Assembly: GCF_001722335.1 (NCBI RefSeq)
Contig: NZ_MIHA01000024.1
Span: 1 to 64,000 of the forward strand
From: Mycolicibacterium flavescens
GTDB taxonomy: Bacteria; Actinomycetota; Actinomycetes; Mycobacteriales; Mycobacteriaceae
Direction of reading: 5' to 3'
DNA: 64,000 nt
Positions 1 through 8,740 of this stretch are shown piece after piece (position 1 is the first letter of the stretch; every line of letters begins with the position of its first letter). The position numbers and the translations under genes were made by a program. Below the pieces are notes generated by a model that did no database searches, was not told the DNA's origin, and saw only the letters and a program-made list of their open reading frames with translations.

Positions 1-28
1 TCTCAGCCCAATCCTCCACAGACAACAT
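1..28 (-). CDS. istA: IS21-family transposase IstA, N-terminal nine codons only
   Basis: Reading down from 28 on the minus strand the codons give MLSVEDWAE, the usual opening of actinobacterial IS21 IstA transposases (DDE recombinase with an N-terminal helix-turn-helix). A purine-rich GAAGGGA stretch lies just upstream of the ATG and AGGAGG lies further up. Nothing can be said about whether the gene is intact, because the window ends after nine codons. The identification rests on this short match together with the IS21-type terminal repeats directly upstream. Confidence 0.65.
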
Positions 29-75
29 TCCCTTCTGGTCCTCCTGGCTCGACTAAAGCCAGGCCACCGGACCAG

Positions 76-121
76 GGGGTCAATTTTCAGTTGCCGCGCC
101 GGGGTCAGATTTCACGTGCCG
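76..121 (-). repeat. IS21-type subterminal repeats (two copies)
   Basis: GGGGTCAATTTTCAGTTGCCG-like (76-96) and GGGGTCAGATTTCACGTGCCG-like (101-121) copies share the GGGGTCA..TTTCA..TGCCG pattern and start 25 nt apart. In IS21 elements such repeats are binding sites for the IstA transposase. The match to the family pattern is from memory, not from a search. Confidence 0.7.
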
Positions 122-127
122 TCGACA

Positions 128-472
128 CCTCTGGGCTCACAGCGAGCGGATTCGTCATCTGCTTACTACCCGATTGGACGGCTGTGAAGTAATTCTATTC
201 GTGAACTCGACGCCGTCTTGCGTAGAAATGCATCGCTTGGTCATGCCCCGCACCAGCCATCGCACCTGCGCACCGCCACATGGAGGTTTTCAGCCCGATC
301 GCTTGAGGCGCCACACGGTGGTCGCCACTACGGCACCAATCAGCAGTGGCCGGTCGAGGTTCTCATTTAATACCTAACATGAATTAGTCATGGCCCAAAT
401 GGTCTTGGACAGGCATGGATCGTCCCCCTAGCGTGGTGCACAAGGAAACCGACATCGACGGGCTAGGACACC
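128..472. other. Non-coding flank of the IS and upstream region of the sugar-acid operon
   Basis: No convincing gene is seen. The last 100 nt are AT-richer (around 366-395) and probably hold the promoter of the dehydrogenase gene that starts at 473, which has an AGGA ribosome-binding site 5 nt before its ATG. An imperfect inverted repeat GGAC...GTCC (412-433 area) could be an operator. A 67-codon open frame at 174-377 has no ribosome-binding site or recognisable features and is not called. Confidence 0.4.
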
Positions 473-2071
473 ATGACTGCCACTCTTCCCGAGACCACCG
501 GCATCACCGGACAGATGATCATCGCCGGCGCCCACGTTCGCGGATCCGGCCAGCCCGTGCGCGCCTTCAACCCCGCCACCGGTGAGACCCTCGAACCGGC
601 CTACCACTACGGCGACTCCTCCCATGTCGACGCCGCCTGCTCAGCCGCCGCCGAAGCCTTCGCGGCCTACCGCGCCACCACCGCCGAACAGCGCGCCCAG
701 TTCCTCGAAGCGATCGCCGCCAACATCGAAGCGGTCAAGGACGCGATCATCGCCCGAGCCACCGCCGAGTCCGGGCTGCCGACCGCCCGCATCACCGGCG
801 AGGTCGGCCGCACCACCGGCCAGCTGCGCCTGTTCGCCGGCGTGCTGCGCGAGGGTTCCTGGAACCACGCCGTCATCGACCCGGCCCAGCCCGACCGCCA
901 ACCCGCCCCGCGCCCCGACATCCGCCAGCGCTCGATCGCGCTCGGCCCGGTCGCGGTGTTCGGCGCCTCCAACTTCCCGCTGGCATTCTCGGTCGCCGGC
1001 GGCGACACCGCCTCGGCGCTGGCCGCGGGCTGCCCCGTCGTCGTCAAAGGCCACGACGCGCACCCCGGCACCTCCGAACTCGTCGGCCGCGCCGTCACCG
1101 ACGCCGTCGCCGCGGCCGGGCTGCCCGCCGGCACCTTCTCGCTGCTGTTCGGCGACGGACCCGACCTCGGCACCACACTGGTCACCGACCCCCGCATCAA
1201 GGCCGTCGGCTTCACCGGATCCCGTTCCGGCGGAACCGCTCTCGTCGCCGCCGCGGCCGCCCGACCCGAACCGATCCCCGTCTACGCCGAGATGAGCTCG
1301 ATCAACCCCGTCTTCCTGCTCGACGGCGCGCTGGCCACCCGCGGCGCGCAGCTCGGCGAAGCGTTCGTCGCCTCGCTGACGATGGGGTCGGGTCAGTTCT
1401 GCACCAACCCCGGTCTGGTGATCGCGGTCGACGGTCCCGGCCTGGACGGCTTCGTCGCCGCGGCCCGCGACGCGCTGACCGGCTCGCCGGCGACGCCGAT
1501 GCTCACCCCCGGCATCGCGCGCAGCTACGCCACCGGTGTCGACGCGCTGACCCAGCACGCCGAGCTCGTCGGTCGCGGACAGCCGGGCGACAGCGAATGT
1601 GCCTGCCACGCCGCGCTGTTCACCACGGACGCCGCCACATTCCTCAAGTCTGAGGCGTTGCAGGCCGAGGTGTTCGGCTCGTCGAGCCTGATCGTGCGCT
1701 GCAAGGACGCCGCCGAGATGCGGACGGTCGCCTCGACCATCGAGGGCCAGCTCACCGCGACGGTGCACGCCGACGAGTCCGACTACGCCAGCGCCGGCGA
1801 ACTGCTGCCGCTGCTGGAACTGAAGGCGGGCCGGATTCTGTTCGACGGCTGGCCCACCGGCGTCGAGGTCGGCCACGCGATGGTGCACGGCGGCCCGTAC
1901 CCGGCGACCTCGGACTCGCGCACCACCTCGGTCGGCGCCCGCGCGATCGAGCGCTTCCTGCGCCCCGTCAGCTACCAGAACGTGCCGAAGGCCCTGCTGC
2001 CCAGCGCCATTGCCGACGGCAACCCCGACAAGATCTGGCGCCGCGTCGACGGCCAACTCACTCACGACTGA
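473..2071 (+). CDS. 2,5-dioxovalerate (alpha-ketoglutarate semialdehyde) dehydrogenase, NADP-type ALDH
   Basis: A 532-residue aldehyde dehydrogenase of the subgroup that oxidises 2,5-dioxopentanoate to 2-oxoglutarate, the last step of glucarate/galactarate and related sugar-acid breakdown. The active-site pattern is visible: general base Glu273 in YAEMSS and nucleophile Cys310 in GSGQFCTNPG. The length matches the roughly 525-residue family, which is longer than classical ALDHs. It is the first gene of an operon with kdgD (gap 41 nt) and a glucarate dehydratase-like gene, which together make a complete route from glucarate to 2-oxoglutarate. The start is supported by AGGA 5 nt upstream. Substrate assignment comes from context and subgroup resemblance. 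Confidence 0.88.
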   Translation: MTATLPETTGITGQMIIAGAHVRGSGQPVRAFNPATGETLEPAYHYGDSSHVDAACSAAAEAFAAYRATTAEQRAQFLEAIAANIEAVKDAIIARATAESGLPTARITGEVGRTTGQLRLFAGVLREGSWNHAVIDPAQPDRQPAPRPDIRQRSIALGPVAVFGASNFPLAFSVAGGDTASALAAGCPVVVKGHDAHPGTSELVGRAVTDAVAAAGLPAGTFSLLFGDGPDLGTTLVTDPRIKAVGFTGSRSGGTALVAAAAARPEPIPVYAEMSSINPVFLLDGALATRGAQLGEAFVASLTMGSGQFCTNPGLVIAVDGPGLDGFVAAARDALTGSPATPMLTPGIARSYATGVDALTQHAELVGRGQPGDSECACHAALFTTDAATFLKSEALQAEVFGSSSLIVRCKDAAEMRTVASTIEGQLTATVHADESDYASAGELLPLLELKAGRILFDGWPTGVEVGHAMVHGGPYPATSDSRTTSVGARAIERFLRPVSYQNVPKALLPSAIADGNPDKIWRRVDGQLTHD

Positions 2072-2095
2072 CCCACTCACCCACTCACCCACTCA
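2072..2095 (+). repeat. Short tandem repeat, three copies of CCCACTCA
   Basis: Three perfect 8-nt copies of CCCACTCA (2072-2079, 2080-2087, 2088-2095) fill most of the gap between the dehydrogenase stop codon and the AAGGAG ribosome-binding site of kdgD. A degenerate CTCACT run lies just inside the end of the upstream gene. The repeat may be a slippage-prone spacer. Confidence 0.8.
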
Positions 2096-2112
2096 TCAAG
2101 GAGCCCTTCGCA

Positions 2113-3042
2113 ATGCGCCCAACCTTTGACGGCGTTCTGTTCTTCCCTGTCACGCCGTTCACCGAAACCGGCGAGGTCGACCTCGACCTGCTGGCCCGCC
2201 ACCTGCGCAAGGGCGTCGACGCCGGACCCGGCGGCGTGTTCATCGCCTGCGGCACCGGCGAATTCCACGCTCTCGAACCGCAGGAGTTCGGCGCCGTCGT
2301 GCGCACCGCGGTCGAGGTCGTCGCCGGACGGGTTCCGGTCTACGCCGGTGCCGGCGGGTCGCTGGCCCAGGCCAAGCAGTTCGCGTCCACGGCTAAGGAG
2401 GCGGGCGCCGACGGGCTGCTGATGATGCCGCCGTACCTCGTCGAGATGCCGCAGGCCGGGCTGGTCGCCTACACCCGCGAGGTCGCGTCGGCCACCGATC
2501 TGCCGGTGATCGTCTACAACCGCAACAACGCCCGCTTCACCGAGGCGTCGGCGGTCGAGGTCGCCCAGATCCCGACGGTCGTCGGGTTCAAGGACGGCAC
2601 AGGCGATCTCGACCGGATGGCCCGCATTGTGCGCGCGGTCAGCGACAACGTCGACAAGGACTTCCTGTTCTTCAACGGCATGCCCACCGCCGAGGCCACC
2701 CAGCAGGCGTACCGCGCGATCGGCGTGCCGCTGTACTCGTCAGCGACCTTCGCGTTCGCGCCCGACCTGTCGCTGGCGTTCTACAACGCGCTCGAAGCCG
2801 GCAACACCCATCTGGTGAACGCGCTGTCCGCGGCGTTCTTCCACCCGCTGGTGCGGCTGCGCGACTCGGTGCCCGGCTACGCCGTCTCGCTGGTCAAGGC
2901 CGGCGTCGCGGCCCAAGGCATCCCGGCCGGTCCGGTCCGCGCTCCGCTGGTGATGCCGAGCGCCGACGACGTGGCAACGCTGCAGTCCATCATCGCCGCC
3001 GGTCGCGCGGTCCTCACCGAGGCGCTCGTCGAGGCGGTCTGA
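2113..3042 (+). CDS. kdgD: 5-dehydro-4-deoxyglucarate dehydratase
   Basis: A 309-residue member of the DHDPS/NAL class I aldolase superfamily. It dehydrates and decarboxylates 5-keto-4-deoxyglucarate to 2,5-dioxovalerate, the substrate of the dehydrogenase encoded just upstream. Visible landmarks are the N-terminal DGVLFFPVTPF strand, Tyr135 in VIVYNRNN and the Schiff-base Lys160 in GFKDGTGD. The length is normal for KdgD. AAGGAG lies 8-9 nt before the ATG. The next gene starts 2 nt after its stop codon, so the three genes are surely co-transcribed. Confidence 0.9.
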   Translation: MRPTFDGVLFFPVTPFTETGEVDLDLLARHLRKGVDAGPGGVFIACGTGEFHALEPQEFGAVVRTAVEVVAGRVPVYAGAGGSLAQAKQFASTAKEAGADGLLMMPPYLVEMPQAGLVAYTREVASATDLPVIVYNRNNARFTEASAVEVAQIPTVVGFKDGTGDLDRMARIVRAVSDNVDKDFLFFNGMPTAEATQQAYRAIGVPLYSSATFAFAPDLSLAFYNALEAGNTHLVNALSAAFFHPLVRLRDSVPGYAVSLVKAGVAAQGIPAGPVRAPLVMPSADDVATLQSIIAAGRAVLTEALVEAV

Positions 3043-3044
3043 CC

Positions 3045-4310
3045 GTGGCGCCGAGCCGGATCCGGATCACCGGCGCGCGCATCACCCCCATCGCGTTCGC
3101 CGACCCGCCGCTGCTCAACACCGTCGGCGTGCACGAGCCGTTCGCATTGCGCGCGATCATCCAGCTCGACACGGATGCGGGGCTGGTCGGGCTCGGCGAG
3201 ACCTACGCCGATCAGGCGCATCTGGCTCGGCTGCAGGCTGCCGCCTCGGCGATCGAAGGCCTGGACGTTTTCGCGCTCAACGCCATCCGCGCGGCGATCG
3301 CCGCCCGGCTCCACGGCGACACCCGCGCCGTCGGCACCGCCGGCATGATCACCACCGCCAGCGCGGTCGACCAGGTGCTGTCGCCGTTCGAGGTCGCCTG
3401 CCTCGATGTGCAGGGGCAGGCGACCGGTCGGCCGGTGTCGGATCTGCTCGGCGGGGCGGTGCGCGACGCGGTGCCGTTCAGCGCCTACCTGTTCTACAAG
3501 TGGGCCGGGCACCCCGGCCGCGAGCCGGACGCGTTCGGGGAGGCGCTCGACCCGGACGGCATCGTCGCGCAGGCGCGCCGCATCGTCGACGAATACGGTT
3601 TCACGGCAATCAAACTCAAAGGCGGTGTGTTCCCGCCCGAGGAGGAGATGGCCGCGATCGAGGCGCTGCACGCAGCGTTCCCCGAGCACCCGCTGCGGAT
3701 CGATCCGAACGCGGCGTGGACTCCGCAGACATCGGTCAAGGTGGCGTCGGGCCTGGCGGGCATCCTCGAGTATCTGGAGGACCCGACGCCGGGAATCGAC
3801 GGGATGGCCGAGGTCGCCGCGCAGGCACCCATGCCGTTGGCGACCAACATGTGCGTCGTCGCCTTCGACCAACTCAAACCCGCCATCGCCAAAGATGCGG
3901 TACGGGTGGTGCTCTCGGATCACCACTACTGGGGCGGGCTGCAACGCTCTCGGATGCTGGCGGGGATCTGCGAGACGTTCGGGCTCGGGTTGTCGATGCA
4001 CTCGAACTCGCACCTGGGCATCAGCCTGGCGGCGATGGTGCATCTGGCCGCGGCGACACCGAACCTGACCTACGCGTGCGACACGCACTGGCCGTGGAAG
4101 ACCGAGGACGTCGTCAAGCCGGGTGTGCTGTCGTTCGTCGACGGGGCGGTCGCGGTGCCGACGGTCCCCGGCCTCGGTGTGGAAATCGACGAGGACGCGC
4201 TGGCGTCGTTGCATGAGCAGTACATTCGGTGCGGGCTCCGCGACCGCGACGACACCGGCTACATGCAGCGCGTCGACCCGGACTATCGCCTGCTCAGCCC
4301 CCGCTGGTAG
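3045..4310 (+). CDS. gudD: Glucarate dehydratase-like enolase-superfamily enzyme (copy 1)
   Basis: A 421-residue enolase-superfamily protein expected to dehydrate D-glucarate (or idarate) to 5-keto-4-deoxyglucarate. The catalytic set is visible: the KLK motif (Lys190/Lys192) in AIKLKGG, metal-ligand candidates Asp in RIDPNAAW and Glu in YLEDPT, Asn in LATNMC, and general base His319 in SMHSNSH. GTG start, two bases after the kdgD stop. It supplies the substrate of KdgD, completing a three-enzyme pathway to 2-oxoglutarate. A second, more distant paralogue lies at 25858. Exact stereochemical substrate cannot be read from sequence. Confidence 0.85.
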   Translation: MAPSRIRITGARITPIAFADPPLLNTVGVHEPFALRAIIQLDTDAGLVGLGETYADQAHLARLQAAASAIEGLDVFALNAIRAAIAARLHGDTRAVGTAGMITTASAVDQVLSPFEVACLDVQGQATGRPVSDLLGGAVRDAVPFSAYLFYKWAGHPGREPDAFGEALDPDGIVAQARRIVDEYGFTAIKLKGGVFPPEEEMAAIEALHAAFPEHPLRIDPNAAWTPQTSVKVASGLAGILEYLEDPTPGIDGMAEVAAQAPMPLATNMCVVAFDQLKPAIAKDAVRVVLSDHHYWGGLQRSRMLAGICETFGLGLSMHSNSHLGISLAAMVHLAAATPNLTYACDTHWPWKTEDVVKPGVLSFVDGAVAVPTVPGLGVEIDEDALASLHEQYIRCGLRDRDDTGYMQRVDPDYRLLSPRW

Positions 4311-4385
4311 ACAGTGGAGGAATAACCGGCACCGCGCCGCCGTCGCTCTTACGGACAGCCACCTGTCCGAGTCCACGGAGGTTCC

Positions 4386-5030
4386 ATGAAGGTTCTCGTC
4401 ATCAGCGCCAGCCCCCGCGCAGACGGCAACTCCCATCTGCTGGCGGAAGCAGCGCTGGACGGCGCCCGGGCCGCGGGTCACGACGTCGCGCATGTGTTTC
4501 TCGACGACTACGTCGAGCGGCTGTTCGGCAACTGCCGGACCTGCCGACTCGCCGACGGGCGGTGTTCGCTCGACGACCGCTACGAGGACCTCCTGCTGAA
4601 CCGGATGCTGCCCGCCGACGGCATCATCTTCGCGATGCCGCTGTACTTCTACGGCATGCCGGGCCGGCTCAAGACCGTGTTCGACCGGCTGTTCTGCTAC
4701 ATCTCCAACAGCGCGCCGCAGCAGGCCCGCGTCATGGACGGCATCACGGGTAAGAAGGTCGGGGTGCTGATCTCGTCCGAGGAGAACTACGTCGGCGCGA
4801 CGGCGGGCGTGGTCGCGCAATTCCAGGAGGCGACGCGGTACCTGCACCAGGAGCTGGTCGGCGTGGTCGTCGGCAACGGCAACGTCCGCGGTGAGATCGC
4901 ACGCGACCCGAGCGACCCGGTGGGGCGCGCCCGAGAACTCGGCGCCCGGCTGTTCGACATCCGCGTCACGGACTACCGCCTGGACACCGTGCGGCCGAAT
5001 GCCGTGTGGGAGTGCCCAGCTGTCAATTGA
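4386..5030 (+). CDS. Flavodoxin-fold NAD(P)H-dependent FMN oxidoreductase
   Basis: A 214-residue protein opening with MKVLVISASPRADGNSH, the FMN-phosphate-binding loop of NADPH-dependent FMN reductases and iron-sulfur flavoproteins. A MPLYFYGMPGRLKTVFDR segment typical of the family follows. Two Cys in FGNCRTCRL suggest a metal or redox site like that of iron-sulfur flavoproteins, though only part of that cysteine set is present. GGAGG precedes the ATG. It lies 75 nt after the sugar-acid genes on the same strand and ends one base before a convergent P450 gene, so it may belong to the upstream operon. The electron acceptor is unknown. Confidence 0.75.
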   Translation: MKVLVISASPRADGNSHLLAEAALDGARAAGHDVAHVFLDDYVERLFGNCRTCRLADGRCSLDDRYEDLLLNRMLPADGIIFAMPLYFYGMPGRLKTVFDRLFCYISNSAPQQARVMDGITGKKVGVLISSEENYVGATAGVVAQFQEATRYLHQELVGVVVGNGNVRGEIARDPSDPVGRARELGARLFDIRVTDYRLDTVRPNAVWECPAVN

Positions 5031-6254
5031 TCAACTCGCACCGGTCGACGTCACCCGGATCGGGACGTTGGCCCAGCCGGCGACGTTCGCCATCGCCACC
5101 CGGCGCAGGCCGGCGGTGTCGACCTCGTATTCGGGCATCAGATCCAGCATGACGTCGAGCGCGATGTGGCCCTCCATCCGCGCCAGTGCGGCACCGAGGC
5201 AGCTGTGGATGCCGTATCCGAAGTTGATGTTGTGGCCGAACGGGATTCGGTCGATGTCGAACCGGTCGGGGTCGGTGAAGACGCGTTCGTCGCGGGTCGC
5301 CGAGCCGTTGATCAGCATGACCATGCTCGCGGCGGGGATGGTCGTGCCGTGCAGCGTCACATCGCCTGTGCTGTAGCGGAGTTGGTACTGCGACGGCGCC
5401 TCGTAGCGGAGCAGTTCCTCGAATGCGGCGGGGATCTTGCTGCGGTCCTCCCGGAGTTTGCGCCATTGGTCGGGGTGGGCGGCGAAGGTGACCGCGGCGT
5501 TGCCGATCAGCTTGACGACGGTCTCCGCGCCCGCCCCGCCGAGCATCATGGCGAACGCGGTGATTTCGAGATCGCTCAGCTTTGCGACCCCGTCGTCGCG
5601 GCTCACGTCGACCTGGGTCAGCCGGCTGATCATGTCGTCCTGCGGGTTGGCGCGGCGTTCGCAGACCAGCTCGTAGTAATAGGCGCCGATCGCCTGCGCG
5701 GCCTCGACTCCCTCCGGCGGGACATGGACGTCGCCGGTGTGCCGTTCCAACTGTTTGTCGAGCCAACGCCGGATCTGTTGGCGGTGATCGGGTGGCACAC
5801 CCAGCATCGTGGTGATGACCTCGACCGGGAAGAGCGCCCCGAATTCGGCGACGACGTCGAACGCGGTGCGGTCCAAATCGGCGACGACGTCGGCGATCTT
5901 CTCGCGGATCATCGGCGCCAGGGCGGCGACCGCGCGCGGCGTGAACACCTTGTTGACCAGCTTGCGCATCACCGTGTGCTCGGGCGGATCCATCATGATG
6001 ATCATCGGGGGCTGCGCCGGATCCGGTTCGGCCAGATACATATCGAGCGTGACGCCTCTGGCCGAGGAGTAGGTGTCGAAGTCCTTCAGGGCCGGTTCGA
6101 CGTCCTGGTAGCGCGACAACGCCCAGAAGCCGTACTTCTCGTTGTGGTACACCGGTGCCTCGTCGCGCAGGCGACGGTAGGTGTCGTACGGCGCGTTGAA
6201 AAAGTCGTCGGAGTAGGGGTCGAACTGAACGGGCTCAGCGAATCGGACCGTCAT
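5031..6254 (-). CDS. Cytochrome P450
   Basis: A 407-residue soluble bacterial P450. The heme-thiolate signature FGYGIHSCLGAAL is present with ligand Cys352, the K-helix ExxR is EELLR, and the I-helix reads GGAGAET, where Glu replaces the usual Asp of AGxDT. The translational overlap ATGA with the upstream SDR gene (6251-6254) shows that the two are coupled, so the P450 and the SDR protein probably act on the same small lipophilic substrate. No ferredoxin or reductase gene is adjacent. The family cannot be assigned without a search. Confidence 0.9.
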   Translation of the reverse strand: MTVRFAEPVQFDPYSDDFFNAPYDTYRRLRDEAPVYHNEKYGFWALSRYQDVEPALKDFDTYSSARGVTLDMYLAEPDPAQPPMIIMMDPPEHTVMRKLVNKVFTPRAVAALAPMIREKIADVVADLDRTAFDVVAEFGALFPVEVITTMLGVPPDHRQQIRRWLDKQLERHTGDVHVPPEGVEAAQAIGAYYYELVCERRANPQDDMISRLTQVDVSRDDGVAKLSDLEITAFAMMLGGAGAETVVKLIGNAAVTFAAHPDQWRKLREDRSKIPAAFEELLRYEAPSQYQLRYSTGDVTLHGTTIPAASMVMLINGSATRDERVFTDPDRFDIDRIPFGHNINFGYGIHSCLGAALARMEGHIALDVMLDLMPEYEVDTAGLRRVAMANVAGWANVPIRVTSTGAS

Positions 6255-7279
6255 TGCGCTGCCTCGGTGACTCCGGCGAGCTCACCGATCTGTGCCGCCG
6301 TGAGCTTGCCGCTGCGATACATCCAGATCAGTGTGTCGCGGAAAGTATCTGCGGGATCGCGGAATTCGACGCCGAGCTCTTCGGTGGTCCGCCTCGCGTC
6401 GGCACCGGGCCACCGGGTGGTGAACTCCATGGCGTCGCGCGTGAGCGGATAGTCGAAGTCGTGGAGGTGTTTTAGTGCGTCGCCGACGGAGCCGATTGCG
6501 CGCATGAACGAGCCGGGTATTCGCAGCCTGCGGATCCGGCGACCGGTGAGGCGCTCTACCACTGCGTGGACCTCTGTCCAGGACAGCATCGGCGCGGAAG
6601 CGGCGTACCGATGCTCGCCGGGTGGCAGCTCGAGCAGCTTGACGTGCAGCGCGGCGAGATCGCGCACGTCGACCACCGACAAGCCGCTGGAGGTGACCAG
6701 AACGGCCGTCGCCCATGTGCTGAATCCGGCGATCGCAGCGCTCAACCCGGGGTCGTCGGGGCCGAAGATCCCGGCGGGATAGGAGATGCGGATCGGCGCG
6801 CCTTGCTCCTGTAACCGGCGCACGTATACCTCGGCGTGGACCTTGGACCGTGCGTAGGCCGTCGTGCCGTGCGCGATCGGCAGCTCGGGCGCCAGGGGCG
6901 GTCCGCCCGGGACGAAGAACACCCCGAGGCTGGACACGTGGACGATGCTCGGTACGCCGCGCCGGGCGGCGCCGCCGATGACCAGTTCGACACCGCGCGC
7001 GTTGACCTCTTCGACGCGACGCGCCGCGGAGCGACGCAAGTCGACGAGCGCCGCGGTGTGGACCACGCCGTCGCAGCCGGCAAGCGCCGCGCCGACCGAC
7101 GCCTCATCCGTCATGTCGCCGACCACGACGTCGTCGGGCACGAAGCCGTCCGGTTCGAAGACGCGGCGCACCTTGGCCGGGTCGCGCACCAGCAGGCGGA
7201 CGTCGTGGCCAGCGGCGACGAGCGCACGTACCGTATGGGAACCGGTGAACCCGGTGCCGCCTGTGACAAGTACTCTCAC
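6251..7279 (-). CDS. NAD-dependent epimerase/dehydratase (extended SDR)
   Basis: An extended short-chain dehydrogenase of about 342 residues with the N-terminal Rossmann motif VRVLVTGGTGFTGSH and a YARSK active-site motif (Tyr and Lys). Such proteins act as hydroxysteroid dehydrogenase/isomerase-like or dihydroflavonol-4-reductase-like enzymes. The start is placed at the GTG at 7279, because AGGAGG sits 5 nt upstream and the Rossmann motif begins at once; an open frame extends 20 codons further but without a ribosome-binding site. It overlaps the P450 by 4 nt and forms an operon with it. Confidence 0.85.
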   Translation of the reverse strand: MRVLVTGGTGFTGSHTVRALVAAGHDVRLLVRDPAKVRRVFEPDGFVPDDVVVGDMTDEASVGAALAGCDGVVHTAALVDLRRSAARRVEEVNARGVELVIGGAARRGVPSIVHVSSLGVFFVPGGPPLAPELPIAHGTTAYARSKVHAEVYVRRLQEQGAPIRISYPAGIFGPDDPGLSAAIAGFSTWATAVLVTSSGLSVVDVRDLAALHVKLLELPPGEHRYAASAPMLSWTEVHAVVERLTGRRIRRLRIPGSFMRAIGSVGDALKHLHDFDYPLTRDAMEFTTRWPGADARRTTEELGVEFRDPADTFRDTLIWMYRSGKLTAAQIGELAGVTEAAQ

Positions 7280-7378
7280 CAGCGCCTCCTGCCCGAGCTG
7301 GAATGTGCGGCAATCCGCAGTATGGACCCGCAATGCCACGTTGCGGTGAGTATTGGACTACTCCATTCGTGCTCGGGG

Positions 7379-8647
7379 TTACTGGTGGCAGGGACGATCC
7401 GGTGGCCTGGCCGGCAGGGGTAGCGGCTCGTCGAGCAGGAAGGCTTCGACCGTAGCTCGGTAGAGCTCGGGCCGGTCGAGTTGCGGCACATGCCCGGCGT
7501 CGCGAAGGCACACGAGCGTGGCACGCGGCAGCGTCGTCGCGTACTCGGCCGTGGGCGCCCAGCGGATGTAGTTGCACTCGCCGGTGATGATCAGCGTCGG
7601 CGCCTGCGCCTCGCGAAGGCGTTGCGGCACCGCCGATTGCGCACCGGAGTCAGCATCGCGGACGGTGAACACGTTGACAGAGAGACCGTTGCCGATCGCC
7701 TGAGCGTCAGGCAGATTCGCCGGATCGCACACGGTGGCCGGACGGACGATACTCAGGAAGGTGTCGAAGAACGCGTCGGCTTCACTGTCCGACACGAGGT
7801 TTCGAGCCGCTTGCGGGTTGACGAGCCCTAGCCCGTACCACGCCAGGAACCGCGTGTTCTGCGGGATGAGCGCGCGTGCACGTTCTCGCGTCTCGGCAGG
7901 CAGGTGGGCGGTGATGTCTCCGGCGCCGGGATGCTCGGCGTAGTTCATCGGCGCCGGTGAGGTCAGGATCGCCCTGGCGACCCGGTCGGGATGCTCGGCA
8001 AGGTAACTGGCACTGAGACTTCCGCCCCACGACGCGCCGGCCAGGATGAGGCGCTCGGCGCCGAGTTGTTGGCGAACGGCCTCCAGGTCGGCGACGTGCC
8101 GCGCGACGGTGTAGCCGCTCGGATCCTGCAGTCGGTTCGACAGGCCCGCGCCGATCTGGTCGTAGAGGTAGACGTCGAAGCCCAGCGCGGTCAGCCCGCG
8201 AAACGGGTCGGCCTTGGCCGCGTCGCCGACCATGGCTTCACCCGGGCCGCCGCCCACCACGATCACCGGCGTCGCGCGGCCCGGGCCGGTCGCGGCGAGG
8301 TGCCGGTACGCCAGCCGCGACCCCGTCGGAAGCTCCCAGAACTGAACGTCCGCGGGGGCAGCCGCCGCCTCCACCGGTGCGCTGGGGAGCGGGCGGAAGA
8401 CCAAAACTCCGCCGAGCAGGAGGCCGACGACGCCCGCGGCGGCAACCCCGGCGGTCAGGCGGCGCTGGCGCGTGATCAGCCAGCTACCGGTGCCGGAGAT
8501 CAGCAGCGTCATGCCGAGGGCGACGACCACGAGCAGACCGATCGACGCCAGCCAGCGCGCAGTCAGCGCGGCCGCCGCGAGGCCCGCGACCCAGCTGGTC
8601 ACGACGACGGCCAGCATCGCCGCGCCCCGGAGAACGATGCGCACCAT
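7379..8647 (-). CDS. Membrane-anchored alpha/beta hydrolase, proline-iminopeptidase-like
   Basis: A 422-residue protein. The first 90 residues hold about three hydrophobic segments (approximately 8-28, 34-57 and 65-86), followed by an alpha/beta hydrolase domain. The oxyanion GGGPG motif, the nucleophile elbow GASWGGS and a C-terminal GHVPQLDRP with the catalytic His are all present, as in family S33 (prolyl aminopeptidase-like) enzymes. The catalytic domain is predicted to sit on the membrane. The substrate is unknown. The gene is divergent from a LysR regulator with 93 nt between them, so it is a candidate target of that regulator. Confidence 0.8.
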   Translation of the reverse strand: MVRIVLRGAAMLAVVVTSWVAGLAAAALTARWLASIGLLVVVALGMTLLISGTGSWLITRQRRLTAGVAAAGVVGLLLGGVLVFRPLPSAPVEAAAAPADVQFWELPTGSRLAYRHLAATGPGRATPVIVVGGGPGEAMVGDAAKADPFRGLTALGFDVYLYDQIGAGLSNRLQDPSGYTVARHVADLEAVRQQLGAERLILAGASWGGSLSASYLAEHPDRVARAILTSPAPMNYAEHPGAGDITAHLPAETRERARALIPQNTRFLAWYGLGLVNPQAARNLVSDSEADAFFDTFLSIVRPATVCDPANLPDAQAIGNGLSVNVFTVRDADSGAQSAVPQRLREAQAPTLIITGECNYIRWAPTAEYATTLPRATLVCLRDAGHVPQLDRPELYRATVEAFLLDEPLPLPARPPDRPCHQ

Positions 8648-8654
8648 CCCTCGA

Positions 8655-8727
8655 GTATCACTCCGGGGTCTTCGCTACGCCGCCTAGACTGATGCCTGGA
8701 ACCGGCTCAAATTGCGTGCAGTGATAC
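8655..8727. promoter_or_regulatory. Divergent control region with a split 8-bp inverted repeat
   Basis: GTATCACT (8655-8662) and its exact complement AGTGATAC (8720-8727) flank the space between the hydrolase gene (minus) and the lysR gene (plus), 57 nt apart. LysR-type tetramers bind two separated half-sites in divergent promoters, so this is a plausible site. This is inference from position and symmetry only. Confidence 0.45.
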
Positions 8728-8740
8728 GAGGAGTGCATCG

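Larger units (their letters stand above)
1..127 (-). mobile_element. Left end of an IS21-family insertion sequence, cut by the window edge
   Basis: The minus strand reads, from 127 downwards, TGTCGACGGCACGTG..., which has the look of an IS21-family end. Two related copies of a 21-nt terminal repeat follow (101-121 and 76-96), and then the start of an istA reading frame at 28. IS21 elements carry several such internal terminal repeats before istA. The rest of the element (istA, istB, right end) lies outside the window, so target duplication cannot be checked. The boundary at 127 is inferred from the TGT..ACA-type end. Confidence 0.75.

Noticed and set aside
174..377. 67-codon gene in the flank of the IS element
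   Set aside because: No ribosome-binding site, no recognisable features, and it stops well before the operon promoter region.
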